From positions 3,989,001 to 4,053,000 of the forward strand of contig NZ_MEHJ01000001.1 of NCBI RefSeq assembly GCF_001746415.1: a stretch of 64,000 bases of DNA, read 5' to 3'. How positions within the stretch are numbered: position 1 is the first letter of the stretch; each line of letters opens with the position of its first letter. Under the pieces are notes generated by a model. That model saw only the letters and a program-made list of their open reading frames with translations. It did no database searches and was not told the DNA's origin. The translations under genes were made by a program, and so were the position numbers. The stretch is from Streptomyces agglomeratus (GTDB lineage: Bacteria > Actinomycetota > Actinomycetes > Streptomycetales > Streptomycetaceae). Below are positions 25,508 through 33,282 of this stretch, one piece after another.

Positions 25508-25727
25508 TTATCCACAGCGTTGTCCACACGGTGGGGAAAGGTCAGACGATCTGTGGATAACTCACAGCGTGTTGACGCCGGTGTGACTGCCGAGGCCCTG
25601 CCGGGCAGTTAAAAGTTACGGCCTGCCCCTTGTCCTGCCTGGGAAAAAGCCAGTTCAGCGACGAGGGGCACAGCTGTTCCCGCACTTTCCACCTGAATGC
25701 ACAATGCACACCGGGCTCTGTGGACAA
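25508..25727. promoter_or_regulatory. DnaA-box cluster downstream of crgA
   Basis: Four perfect boxes in 220 bases: TTATCCACA (25508-25516), TTGTCCACA (25520-25528), TGTGGATAA (25552-25560) and TGTGGACAA (25719-25727). The gap has no gene and is locally AT-richer. In S. coelicolor three non-origin DnaA-box clusters near oriC (H69, H24, D78) have been described and D78 titrates DnaA; from gene order this one may correspond to H69. It is about 20 kb from oriC. Confidence 0.75.
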
Positions 25728-25754
25728 CGTGCGCGCAATCGACGCCACCAGGGC

Positions 25755-26600
25755 TCATGTGAGCATCAGAGTCCGCGCCACGACGATCCCGGCGGTCGCC
25801 AGCAGGATCAGCCCACAGGCGCCGTACTGCACCAGCGCCCGGCGCTCACGCGGCGCGTGCACGAGGGCGATCGCCACCAGGGTCCCGGCGACGAGCCCGC
25901 CGACGTGCGCCTCCCAGGCGATGCCGGACCAGGTGAACGTGAAGAGCAGGTTCAGCGCGAGAAGCACCAGAACCGGCTTCATGTCGTAGTTCATGCGGCG
26001 CATCAGGACGACGGTGGCGCCCAGCAGCCCGAAGATCGCACCGGAAGCGCCGAGCGAGGGCTGGTTCGGCGCGGCCACGAGATAGGTGAGCGCGCTGCCC
26101 CCGAGGCCGGACAGCAGGTAGAGCGCGAGGAACCGGGCCCGGCCCAGCGCCGCCTCCAGGGGGCCGCCGAGCCACCACAGGCCCAGCATGTTGAATCCGA
26201 TGTGCCAGAACTCCTGGTGCAGGAACACCGCCGTGATCAAGCGGTACCACTCACCGTCCGCGACGCCGACGACCTGGAGCGACGAACGGCTGAACGCGAG
26301 ACCGACGAGATCGAGCTGGTCGACCAGCGCCTCGCGCGACAGCACCGCGACGAACAGCGCCACATTGATCGCCAGAAGGATCTTCGTCACCAGCCGCGGG
26401 TCGGCGGCTACCGAGCCGCCGGCGATCGTGCGGGGCCGGCTCGCGGCCGGGGGGTGGCCCGTACCGGAACCTTCGCGGACGCAGTCCGGGCACTGGAAGC
26501 CGACCGACGCGCTGATCATGCACTCCGGGCAGACCGGACGCTCGCAGCGCGTGCAGCGGATGCCCGTCTCGCGGCCCGGATGCCGGTAGCAGTGGTCCAT
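25755..26600 (-). CDS. Rhomboid-family intramembrane serine protease with zinc-finger N terminus
   Basis: 281 aa. Residues about 1-45 form a B-box-like zinc motif (CYRHPGRETGIRCTRCERPV, then CPECM and CPDC). Six to seven transmembrane helices follow. The catalytic Ser is in GASGAIFG and the catalytic His in AWEAHVGGLVAG; HIGFNMLGLWWLG is the other family landmark. It cleaves substrates within the membrane; substrates unknown. Minus strand, convergent with crgA across the DnaA-box cluster. Confidence 0.92.
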   Translation of the reverse strand: MDHCYRHPGRETGIRCTRCERPVCPECMISASVGFQCPDCVREGSGTGHPPAASRPRTIAGGSVAADPRLVTKILLAINVALFVAVLSREALVDQLDLVGLAFSRSSLQVVGVADGEWYRLITAVFLHQEFWHIGFNMLGLWWLGGPLEAALGRARFLALYLLSGLGGSALTYLVAAPNQPSLGASGAIFGLLGATVVLMRRMNYDMKPVLVLLALNLLFTFTWSGIAWEAHVGGLVAGTLVAIALVHAPRERRALVQYGACGLILLATAGIVVARTLMLT

Positions 26601-26715
26601 CGGTCCGTCCCTAGGTCCCCAGGTGTGGCTCTTGGCGGTCCGGCTCCGTGCACCGCCCCGCGTATCCAGTACGGACGGGCGGTGCCGTTTGGTTCCCGGC
26701 CGCGCCCGGCGTCTG

Positions 26716-27243
26716 TCAGCGGCTCTCGACGACGACCGACTCGATGACGACGTCGCTGAGCGGACGCGCGGTGCGCGGATTGGTCTTCGTGGCGGCGATG
26801 GAGTCCACGTTCTTCCAGCTCGCCGGGTCCGTGACCTCGCCGAAGATGGTGTGCTTGCCGGTCAGCCACATGGTCGGCGACACGGTGATGAAGAACTGCG
26901 AGCCGTTCGTGCCCGGACCCGCGTTGGCCATCGCCAGCAGGTAGGGCCTGTCGAAGGCGAGCTCGGGGTGGATCTCGTCCCTGAACTTGTAGCCGGGACC
27001 GCCGGTGCCGTTGCCCAGCGGGTCGCCGCCCTGGATCATGAAGTCCTGGATCACGCGGTGGAAGACAGTGCCGTCGTACAGCCGGTCCGTGGTCTTCTTC
27101 CCCGTCTCGGGGTTCGTCCACTCCCGCTCACCCTGTGCGAGCTCCACGAAGTTCTTGACCGTCTTCGGCGCGTGGTCCGGCAGGAGCCGGATCCGGATGT
27201 CGCCCTGGCTGGTCTTCAGGGTGGCGTAAAGCTGCTCTGCCAC
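26716..27243 (-). CDS. Peptidyl-prolyl cis-trans isomerase, cyclophilin type
   Basis: 175-aa single-domain cyclophilin without signal peptide, so cytosolic. Landmarks are FHRVIQDFMIQGGDP (catalytic Arg), GTNGSQFFIT and GKHTIFGEV. GTG 27243 is chosen because GGAAGG lies eight bases before; the frame is open further upstream but without support. Corresponds to the ppiA position of mycobacteria. Confidence 0.93.
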   Translation of the reverse strand: MAEQLYATLKTSQGDIRIRLLPDHAPKTVKNFVELAQGEREWTNPETGKKTTDRLYDGTVFHRVIQDFMIQGGDPLGNGTGGPGYKFRDEIHPELAFDRPYLLAMANAGPGTNGSQFFITVSPTMWLTGKHTIFGEVTDPASWKNVDSIAATKTNPRTARPLSDVVIESVVVESR

Positions 27244-27518
27244 GTTCTGCCTTCCATAAGTACTCACTGACGTGTCCAGATCCTCGCACGGACGGTTTAC
27301 GACGAGTAGCCGCCGAACCGCCACGCGCGACGGCGAACCGTGGCATTGTCGTGCGCGAGTCCCCTTGCACCGCATTGTCCTGAGAGACCTGAGATTGCCC
27401 GAGTCGCCACCCATGACCCGGATGCGCGTCCGCACGTGCCGTGATGGCCTCCGGAAGGCATGATTTCGAAATGGGTGGATAGGCGATATACCGAACCGCC
27501 ACCAAGGAGGAGGATCCA

Positions 27519-28226
27519 GTGACCCGCATCGACAGCGTGCGCGCCGCATCCGAATCGGCCAAGGAGAGCGTGCTGCACGCCGCGGAAGTGGTGGCGCCCT
27601 ACGCCGGTACGGCCAAGGAACAGGCCACGCAATATGCGCACGACGCCCGCGTACGGCTCGCGCCGAAGGTGTCCAAGGCCGCTCACCAGGCCCGTGTCCA
27701 GTACGGAGCACATGTGGCGCCGCGCATAGAGCAGGCCCGTACGCACGTACCCCCGAAGGTCGACGTGGCCGCCCACCGGGCCGCGGTACGGACCCGCACC
27801 GCGGCCCGGCAGGCCGCCGACTTCACCGTCCCGCGCGTGGAGCAGGCGATGGCGGCCGCGCAGCCCGTACGTGAGCAGGCCGCCGTGCGCAGTGCGGCCG
27901 CCGTGGCCGCACTGCGCGGCCAGATCACGGCGAAGGACATCCGCAAGCTGGTCAAGAGGCACGAGCGGCGGGCCCGGGCCGGCCGGGTCGCCAAGAGCTT
28001 CGCGATCGTCGGCGTACTGGCGGGCAGCGCCTTCGCGGCGTGGAAGTGGTGGGACAAGCAGGCCAACCCGGACTGGCTGGTCGAGCCCCCCGCCGCCACC
28101 GAGGTCTCCGACCGGGCGCCGCTGACCTCGGTCGACGGCAGCGGTCAGGTGCTCGACCCGGAGGTGCAGGCGAAGCAGGCCGAGGCAGAGGCCGAGGCCG
28201 CGGAGCGTGACAAGAACAACCCCTGA
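27519..28226 (+). CDS. DUF5324 family protein
   Basis: 235 aa, Ala/Arg/Val-rich amphipathic helices (residues about 1-140) reminiscent of apolipoprotein or LEA-like repeats, then one hydrophobic helix (about 163-178, AKSFAIVGVLAGSAFAAWKWW) and an acidic tail. GTG start with AAGGAGGAGG upstream. Streptomyces-conserved, function unknown; membrane-associated coiled coil is all that can be said. Confidence 0.82.
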   Translation: MTRIDSVRAASESAKESVLHAAEVVAPYAGTAKEQATQYAHDARVRLAPKVSKAAHQARVQYGAHVAPRIEQARTHVPPKVDVAAHRAAVRTRTAARQAADFTVPRVEQAMAAAQPVREQAAVRSAAAVAALRGQITAKDIRKLVKRHERRARAGRVAKSFAIVGVLAGSAFAAWKWWDKQANPDWLVEPPAATEVSDRAPLTSVDGSGQVLDPEVQAKQAEAEAEAAERDKNNP

Positions 28227-28249
28227 CATCACGTCAGGGCCTGCTTGAA

Positions 28250-28291
28250 GCACGGGTGCCGGGAGACCTGCGGGTCTCCCGGCACCCGTGC
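28250..28291. terminator. Terminator after the DUF5324 gene
   Basis: A perfect 19-bp inverted repeat (28250-28268 and 28273-28291) with loop TGCG, 24 bases after the stop. Confidence 0.85.
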
Positions 28292-28365
28292 GTTGTGCTG
28301 TGCGGGCTGTGCGCTGCTTGCCGCGTGCCGCCGCCGGCTTGCCGCGGACGGCCTCCCCCTGTTCT

Positions 28366-28433
28366 CTTTCGTAGCGGCCGGGCGCGACGAAAGTGCGCGG
28401 CGGGCGCCACGGCCCGCTGCCTAGAGTTCGGCC
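28366..28433 (+). promoter_or_regulatory. Promoter region of the histidine kinase operon, probably leaderless
   Basis: TAGAGT at 28422-28427 resembles a -10 and lies seven bases before the GTG at 28434, which lacks a Shine-Dalgarno sequence; the mRNA may start at the GTG. CTTTCGT (28366-28372) and ACGAAAG (28387-28393) form an inverted repeat just upstream, a possible operator. Inference only. Confidence 0.35.
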
Positions 28434-30185
28434 GTGGACGTGTCTTCGAAGATCAGAGCCTCGCGACGGTGGCTGGCCGGCCCCGACCCCTGGCCGGGGC
28501 GCCGCATCGCGGGCGAGAGCGTCCTCGCCGTCGTGCTCGCGCTGCTGGCGGCCGGGATGCAGGAGCTGCTGGGCAGCACCGGACTCGCGCAGGCCGGTAC
28601 CGCCCTCGCCGTCGCCGTACTGTCGCTGCTGCGCCGCCGGCTGCCCGCGAGCGTACTGGTCGTCTCGGGCGGGGCGGCGGGCGTACTGGGCGGGTTCGCG
28701 CCGCTGCTGATGGTCTCGGGGTGGTCCGCGGGACGCCGGATCCCGGGCGCCGGGCGCGCGCTGGGGGCTTTCACCGCGTCGTACGTCCTGACCATCGGCA
28801 TCGGGGTCGCCCTGGAGTGGCCGCGGTTCTCCCCGCTGTCACTGATCATGTTCAGCACCCTCTACTTCCTCGCGACGACGGTCGTGCCCGGCCTGGCCAG
28901 CCGCTACTGGACCCAGCGCCGCACCCTGCTGCACGCCCTCCAGGACCACAACGCCCAACTGCTGCGCGAGCGCGCCATGGTGGCCGGGCAGGCGCGGCTG
29001 CGTGAGCGGCAGCGGATCGCGCAGGACATGCACGACAGCCTCGGCCACCAGCTGGCGCTGATCTCCGTACACACCGGAGCGCTGGAGGTCGACCCCGCGC
29101 TGACGGACCGCCAGCGCGAAGGGGTCGGCGTGCTGCGGAACGCCTCCGTGGCCGCGATGCACGAACTGCGCGAGGTCGTCGGCATCCTGCGCGACGGCGT
29201 GGAGCGGGAGGAACCATCGCCCGCCCCGGGCCCCCCGCCCGGCGAGGACCCGTACCCGGCGGCCCGGGGCGCGGCGGGCATCGAGGGCCTGGTGGCGGCG
29301 GCGCGGGCGGCCGGCAACAGCGTCGACCTGCGGCGTTCGGGCGACCGGCGGCCACTGGCCGCCGCCGCCGACCACGCGGCGTACCGGATCGTCCAGGAAG
29401 CGCTGACCAACGCGTACAAGCACGCGCCGGGCGCCGCGATCACCGTCGAGCTGCGGTACGAACCGGACTCGCTCGTCGTCGAGATCGCGAACGGCCCCGC
29501 CCCGGCGGACCCGGAAGACGTCGTCAGCGGCGGGCAGGGTCTGACGGGGCTGCGCGAACGGGCCCGGCTGGTCGGTGGCATGGTCCACGCGGGACGCACC
29601 GAGAGCGGGGGATTCCGCGTGGCCGGGGTCCTGCCGTACGGCACCGACGGCCTCCCCCCGGCCAAGGTCGCGGCGGCGGGCGCGGCACACGCGCCTTTGG
29701 TCGATGCGCGGGACGACTTCCGGCAGCAGTCGCCGTCGGTCCCTCTGGGCAACGCTGGTCCCGTCATGGACTGGACCGCTGTGCAGAGGGAGCTGAACAT
29801 GAGCGGCGGACGCGGAAGCAGGGCCGGCGGGATCGCACTGGGCTGCGGGATCGCGGCAGGAGCACTGGTACTGCTGATGGTGGTGGGCGGGTTCGCTCTG
29901 TTCTTCCTCGTCGGCTCGGTGGACAAGGGCATGATCGAGCCGGCCCAGTACGAAGCGGTGAAGGTCGGCACGTCGGAGGAGAAGGTCCGCGACAAGCTGC
30001 CGAGCGGGGACTCCTTCATGACGTCGGGCCTTCAGGACAGCGGGCCCGCGAAACCGGAGGGATCCGAGTGCCTGGTCCTCGCGTCCTCGGAGTACGGCGA
30101 CAGCCTGACGTCGGAGCCGGTGTTCCGCTTCTGCTTCCGGGACGGCAAGCTGATCGAGAAGAAGTCGTACGACGTCGAACAGTAG
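28434..30185 (+). CDS. Sensor histidine kinase with extra C-terminal membrane-anchored domain
   Basis: 583 aa. Five or so N-terminal transmembrane helices, then a HisKA_3 dimerisation domain with the phosphorylated His200 in QDMHDSLGHQ, and a HATPase with YRIVQEALTNAYKHAP (N box) and GQGLTGLRERARLVGG (G box). Kinase homology ends near residue 410. Beyond it come a linker, another transmembrane helix (about 465-490) and an outside domain with YEAVKVGTSEEKVRDKLP and two Cys, resembling SmpA/BLIP-like folds. GTG start, probably leaderless. Pairs with the response regulator 25 bases downstream. Confidence 0.85.
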   Translation: MDVSSKIRASRRWLAGPDPWPGRRIAGESVLAVVLALLAAGMQELLGSTGLAQAGTALAVAVLSLLRRRLPASVLVVSGGAAGVLGGFAPLLMVSGWSAGRRIPGAGRALGAFTASYVLTIGIGVALEWPRFSPLSLIMFSTLYFLATTVVPGLASRYWTQRRTLLHALQDHNAQLLRERAMVAGQARLRERQRIAQDMHDSLGHQLALISVHTGALEVDPALTDRQREGVGVLRNASVAAMHELREVVGILRDGVEREEPSPAPGPPPGEDPYPAARGAAGIEGLVAAARAAGNSVDLRRSGDRRPLAAAADHAAYRIVQEALTNAYKHAPGAAITVELRYEPDSLVVEIANGPAPADPEDVVSGGQGLTGLRERARLVGGMVHAGRTESGGFRVAGVLPYGTDGLPPAKVAAAGAAHAPLVDARDDFRQQSPSVPLGNAGPVMDWTAVQRELNMSGGRGSRAGGIALGCGIAAGALVLLMVVGGFALFFLVGSVDKGMIEPAQYEAVKVGTSEEKVRDKLPSGDSFMTSGLQDSGPAKPEGSECLVLASSEYGDSLTSEPVFRFCFRDGKLIEKKSYDVEQ

Positions 30186-30210
30186 ATGAGCGGCAGCTGT
30201 GGGAGAGAGC

Positions 30211-30870
30211 GTGACGGTTCCGCACATCAGGGTTGTGATCGCGGACGACGAGCCGCTGATCCGGGCGGGGATCCGGATGATCCTCACCTCGGACCGGGGC
30301 ATCGAGGTCGTGGCGGAGGCGGCCAACGGCCGCGAGGCCGTCGACCTGGCACGCGTGCACGCACCGGACGTGGTGCTCCTCGACCTTCAGATGCCGGTCA
30401 TGGACGGGCTCACCGCGCTCGCCGAACTGGGCCGGGCGGTACCCGCGGCGCGCGTCATCGTCCTGACGACGTTCGGCGAGCGGGAGAACGTACTGCGGGC
30501 CCTGGAGAGCGGCGGCGCCGGCTTCCTGCTGAAGGACTCGGCACCGGCCGAGCTGATCCGTGCGGTACGGGCCGCCGCGGCCGGGGACGCCTACCTGTCA
30601 CCGGGGGCGACCCGGCACGTCGTGGAGCAGCTCGCCTCCGGACGGGCCCCCGCCCGCGCCGAGGAGGCACGGCGGCTGGTCGCGGCGCTGAGCGGGCGGG
30701 AACGGGACGTGCTCGCCCTGCTCGGCGAGGGCCTGTCCAACGCCGACGCCGGCAAGCGGCTGCACATGAGCGAGGCCACCGTGAAGACGTACGTCAGCCG
30801 GATCCTTGCGAAACTGGGCTGCGAGAACCGCGTACAGGCAGCACTTCTGGCCCGGGACGCCGCCCTGTAA
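30211..30870 (+). CDS. NarL/FixJ-family response regulator
   Basis: 219 aa. Receiver domain (about 1-120) with the acidic pair DD in IADDEPL, phosphoacceptor Asp58 in VVLLDLQMPVMDG, Thr in LTTF and Lys in LLKDS. C-terminal LuxR-type helix-turn-helix (about 150-212) with LSGREDVLALLGEGLSN-like ERDVLALLGEGLSNADAGK and SEATVKTYVSRIL. GTG 30211 is preceded by GGGAGAG. Cognate to the histidine kinase directly upstream; target genes are not evident. Confidence 0.92.
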   Translation: MTVPHIRVVIADDEPLIRAGIRMILTSDRGIEVVAEAANGREAVDLARVHAPDVVLLDLQMPVMDGLTALAELGRAVPAARVIVLTTFGERENVLRALESGGAGFLLKDSAPAELIRAVRAAAAGDAYLSPGATRHVVEQLASGRAPARAEEARRLVAALSGRERDVLALLGEGLSNADAGKRLHMSEATVKTYVSRILAKLGCENRVQAALLARDAAL

Positions 30871-30890
30871 ACGACGCCCCGCGAACGAGA

Positions 30891-30930
30891 AATGCCCCTC
30901 TGACCTGGCAAAACAGGCCAGAGGGGCATT
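30891..30930. terminator. Bidirectional terminator between response regulator and tRNA-Ala
   Basis: AATGCCCCTCTG-a-CCTG pairs with CAGG-c-CAGAGGGGCATT around GCAAAA. It lies 20 bases after the regulator stop on the plus strand and 8 bases after the tRNA-Ala 3' end on the minus strand, so it can serve both. Confidence 0.85.
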
Positions 30931-30938
30931 CTGTGCAG

Positions 30939-31011
30939 TGGAGCCTAGGAGATTCGAACTCCTGACATCTGCCTTGCAAAGGCAGCGCTCTACCAACTGA
31001 GCTAAGGCCCC
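30939..31011 (-). tRNA. tRNA-Ala (anticodon TGC)
   Basis: Minus strand GGGGCCTTAGCTCAGTTGGT at the start and AGGCTCCA at the end give a closed acceptor arm. The anticodon loop is CTTTGCAAG with stem CTGCC/GGCAG, so anticodon TGC. T loop GTTCGAATC is canonical. 73 nt, CCA not encoded. Confidence 0.95.
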
Positions 31012-31173
31012 GGGAACGGGTGGAGGCGACCGGTCGCAACCGCGCCGTGGCCACCGCCGCAGAACAGAGTACCGGGTGTACCCCCAGATCCTGCAAAAGG
31101 ATTGGGACTCCCGGTCCGCGACCACGCTCCGTAAGATGCTCGGCGAGGTTCGCAGCAGCGAAGGGGAGACGCA

Positions 31174-31722
31174 ATGGACGCAGCGCAGCAAGAGTCGACG
31201 GCCAGAGCCAGAGAGCTACAGCGCAGTTGGTACGGGGAGCCGCTGGGGGCGCTCTTCCGTCGGCTCATCGACGACCTGGGCCTGAATCAGGCCAGGCTCG
31301 CGGCGGTGCTCGGCCTGTCCGCGCCCATGCTGTCCCAGCTGATGAGCGGCCAGCGAGCCAAGATCGGCAACCCGGCCGTGGTGCAGCGCGTCCAGGCTCT
31401 GCAAGACCTGGCCGGGCAGGTCGCCGACGGCAGCGTCAGCGCCGCCGAGGCCACCGACCGGATGGAAGAGATCAAGAAATCCCAGGGCGGCTCCGTGCTC
31501 AGCAACACCAGCCAGACCACGGCAAGTTCGGGCGCGCCGACCGTGCGGCGCGTGGTGCGCGAGATCCAGTCGCTGCTGCGCTCCGTGGCGGCGGCCGGCG
31601 ACATCATAGACGCGGCGGACACCCTCGCCCCGACGCACCCGGAACTGGCAGAGTTCCTCCGGGTGTACGGCGCCGGGCGAACCGCGGACGCGGTCGCCCA
31701 CTACGAGGCGCACCAAAGCTGA
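31174..31722 (+). CDS. Helix-turn-helix DNA-binding protein
   Basis: 182 aa. A lambda-repressor-like HTH at about residues 33-60 (LGLNQARLAAVLGLSAPMLS, then QLMSGQRAKIGNP). The rest is helical, with a second conserved part ending in HPELAEFLRVYGAGR. ATG 31174 with GGGGAGA upstream. It lies 30 bases before a Ser/Thr kinase gene, suggesting a kinase-regulator pair, though its operator and target genes are unknown. Confidence 0.85.
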   Translation: MDAAQQESTARARELQRSWYGEPLGALFRRLIDDLGLNQARLAAVLGLSAPMLSQLMSGQRAKIGNPAVVQRVQALQDLAGQVADGSVSAAEATDRMEEIKKSQGGSVLSNTSQTTASSGAPTVRRVVREIQSLLRSVAAAGDIIDAADTLAPTHPELAEFLRVYGAGRTADAVAHYEAHQS

Positions 31723-31752
31723 ACGGGCGGACCGGGGAGCGGGCACAGCGCA

Positions 31753-33174
31753 ATGGGTGAGATCTTCGCTGGTCGGTACGAGCTGATCGACCCCATCGGG
31801 CGCGGTGGGGTGGGCGCGGTCTGGCGGTCCTGGGACCACCGGCGCCGCCGGTACGTGGCGGCCAAGGTGCTCCAGCAGAGCGACGCCCACACGTTGCTGC
31901 GCTTCGTGCGCGAGCAGGCCCTGCGGATCGACCACCCCCATGTCCTCGCTCCGGCCAGCTGGGCCGCGGACGACGACAAGGTGCTGTTCACCATGGATCT
32001 GGTGAGCGGCGGTTCGCTGGCGCACCTGATCGGCGACTACGGTCCGCTGCCGCCCCGGTTCGTCTGCACCCTTCTCGACCAGCTCCTCTCCGGTCTCACG
32101 GCCGTCCACGCCGAAGGTGTCGTGCACCGCGACATCAAACCGGCCAACATCCTCCTGGAAGCCACCGGCACCGGGCGTCCGCACCTGCGGCTCTCCGACT
32201 TCGGCATCTCGATGCGCAAAGGCGAGCCCCGTCTCACCGAGACCAACTACGTGGTGGGAACGCCGGGTTACTTCGCGCCCGAGCAGCTGATGGGCGCCGA
32301 GCCGGACTTCGCGGCCGACCTGTTCGCGGTCGGCCTGGTCGCCCTCTACCTGGTGCAGGGTCAGAAGCCCGATTCCCGGGCGCTGGTGGAACACTTCGCG
32401 ACGCACGGCACACCGAGTGCCCCTCAGGGCATCCCCGAGCCGCTGTGGCAGGTCATCGCCGGGATGCTCCAGCCCGACCCCCAGGCCAGGTTCCGTACGG
32501 CGACGGGCGCCCGCAAGGCACTGACCGCGGCCGTCGAGATGCTGCCCGAAGCGGGCCCCGGCGAGGAGCCGGTGGAGGTCTTCGACCAGATCGGCCCGCT
32601 CCCGCCCGGCTTCGGACCCGAAGGACCCGCCGGACCCGCGCCGCGCGGCCCCCGGAGCCACAAACCGGACCACCACGGACTGGATCACCACGGACCGGAC
32701 CACCACGGACCGGATCAGCACAGCCAAAGCTCCGAGCCGGGCCCCGCAGCCGGCGGCGGCCACACCGAGGGCCACACCGACGGCCGGCAGCCTCACGCCG
32801 TACCGCAGCCGTCGCGCATGTCGGAGACGGGCAGCTTCCACCTGGCGCCGCCACCGCAGCAGTCTCCACACCATCCGCCCCGGCAGCCCGAGCAGCCCCC
32901 GCCGCCGCACCCGGCGCAGCCCTACACGCCCCCCACCGCCGCACCGGCACCGGCCCCCGCTCCCTTTCCCGCACATCTGCCCTCCCCCATACCGCCGGGC
33001 CACGAAACCCCTCCCAGGTTCCGCAGGCCGCGGCGCAGTACGAACAAGCCCTCACTCGTCCATACACCGCTCAGCGGCCGGAGGTTCCCACTCCACAGGC
33101 CCCGACCGTCCCGCGAGGCGCACACACCCCCGTACAAGCCCCCCGCAAGCGGCCGGGACCGCCCCCGAAGGTGA
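31753..33174 (+). CDS. Ser/Thr protein kinase, C terminus apparently frameshifted
   Basis: Kinase domain in residues about 5-265: GRGGVGAVW loop, AAKVL lysine, HRDIKPANILL, SDFGISMRKG and GTPGYFAPEQL. A His/Pro-rich linker with DHHGPDHHGPD repeats follows. As written the frame ends in an Arg/Pro-rich 60-residue tail at 33174. From about 33005 the -1 frame instead encodes a sensible linker and a membrane helix ending at 33242, which is how this family normally ends. A missing C in the run at 33008-33011 would explain it. The kinase domain is intact; the anchored form would be about 496 aa. It follows the HTH gene. Confidence 0.8.
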   Translation: MGEIFAGRYELIDPIGRGGVGAVWRSWDHRRRRYVAAKVLQQSDAHTLLRFVREQALRIDHPHVLAPASWAADDDKVLFTMDLVSGGSLAHLIGDYGPLPPRFVCTLLDQLLSGLTAVHAEGVVHRDIKPANILLEATGTGRPHLRLSDFGISMRKGEPRLTETNYVVGTPGYFAPEQLMGAEPDFAADLFAVGLVALYLVQGQKPDSRALVEHFATHGTPSAPQGIPEPLWQVIAGMLQPDPQARFRTATGARKALTAAVEMLPEAGPGEEPVEVFDQIGPLPPGFGPEGPAGPAPRGPRSHKPDHHGLDHHGPDHHGPDQHSQSSEPGPAAGGGHTEGHTDGRQPHAVPQPSRMSETGSFHLAPPPQQSPHHPPRQPEQPPPPHPAQPYTPPTAAPAPAPAPFPAHLPSPIPPGHETPPRFRRPRRSTNKPSLVHTPLSGRRFPLHRPRPSREAHTPPYKPPASGRDRPRR

Positions 33175-33242
33175 CGGTCCCGGTGCTGCTGCTGGCGCTG
33201 GCCTGCTTCGCGGTGGGCATCTGGGCCCTGACCCAGAGCTGA
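33005..33242 (+). other. Out-of-frame C-terminal tail of the kinase, with membrane anchor
   Basis: In the frame one base behind the kinase the sequence reads NPSQVPQAAAQYEQAL, then KRPGPPPKVTVPVLLLALAC and FAVGIWALTQS before TGA at 33240-33242. The last part is a clear transmembrane helix of tail-anchored type. Codon third positions are GC-rich in this frame. See the kinase entry. Confidence 0.7.
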
Positions 33243-33282
33243 GCCGAAGCCGCGCCGGAAGGCCCCCGGAAGCCCGGCCGCC

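Noticed and set aside
33001..33018. Programmed -1 frameshifting in the kinase gene
   Set aside because: No X XXY YYZ heptamer in frame and no obvious downstream pseudoknot; a missing C is simpler.
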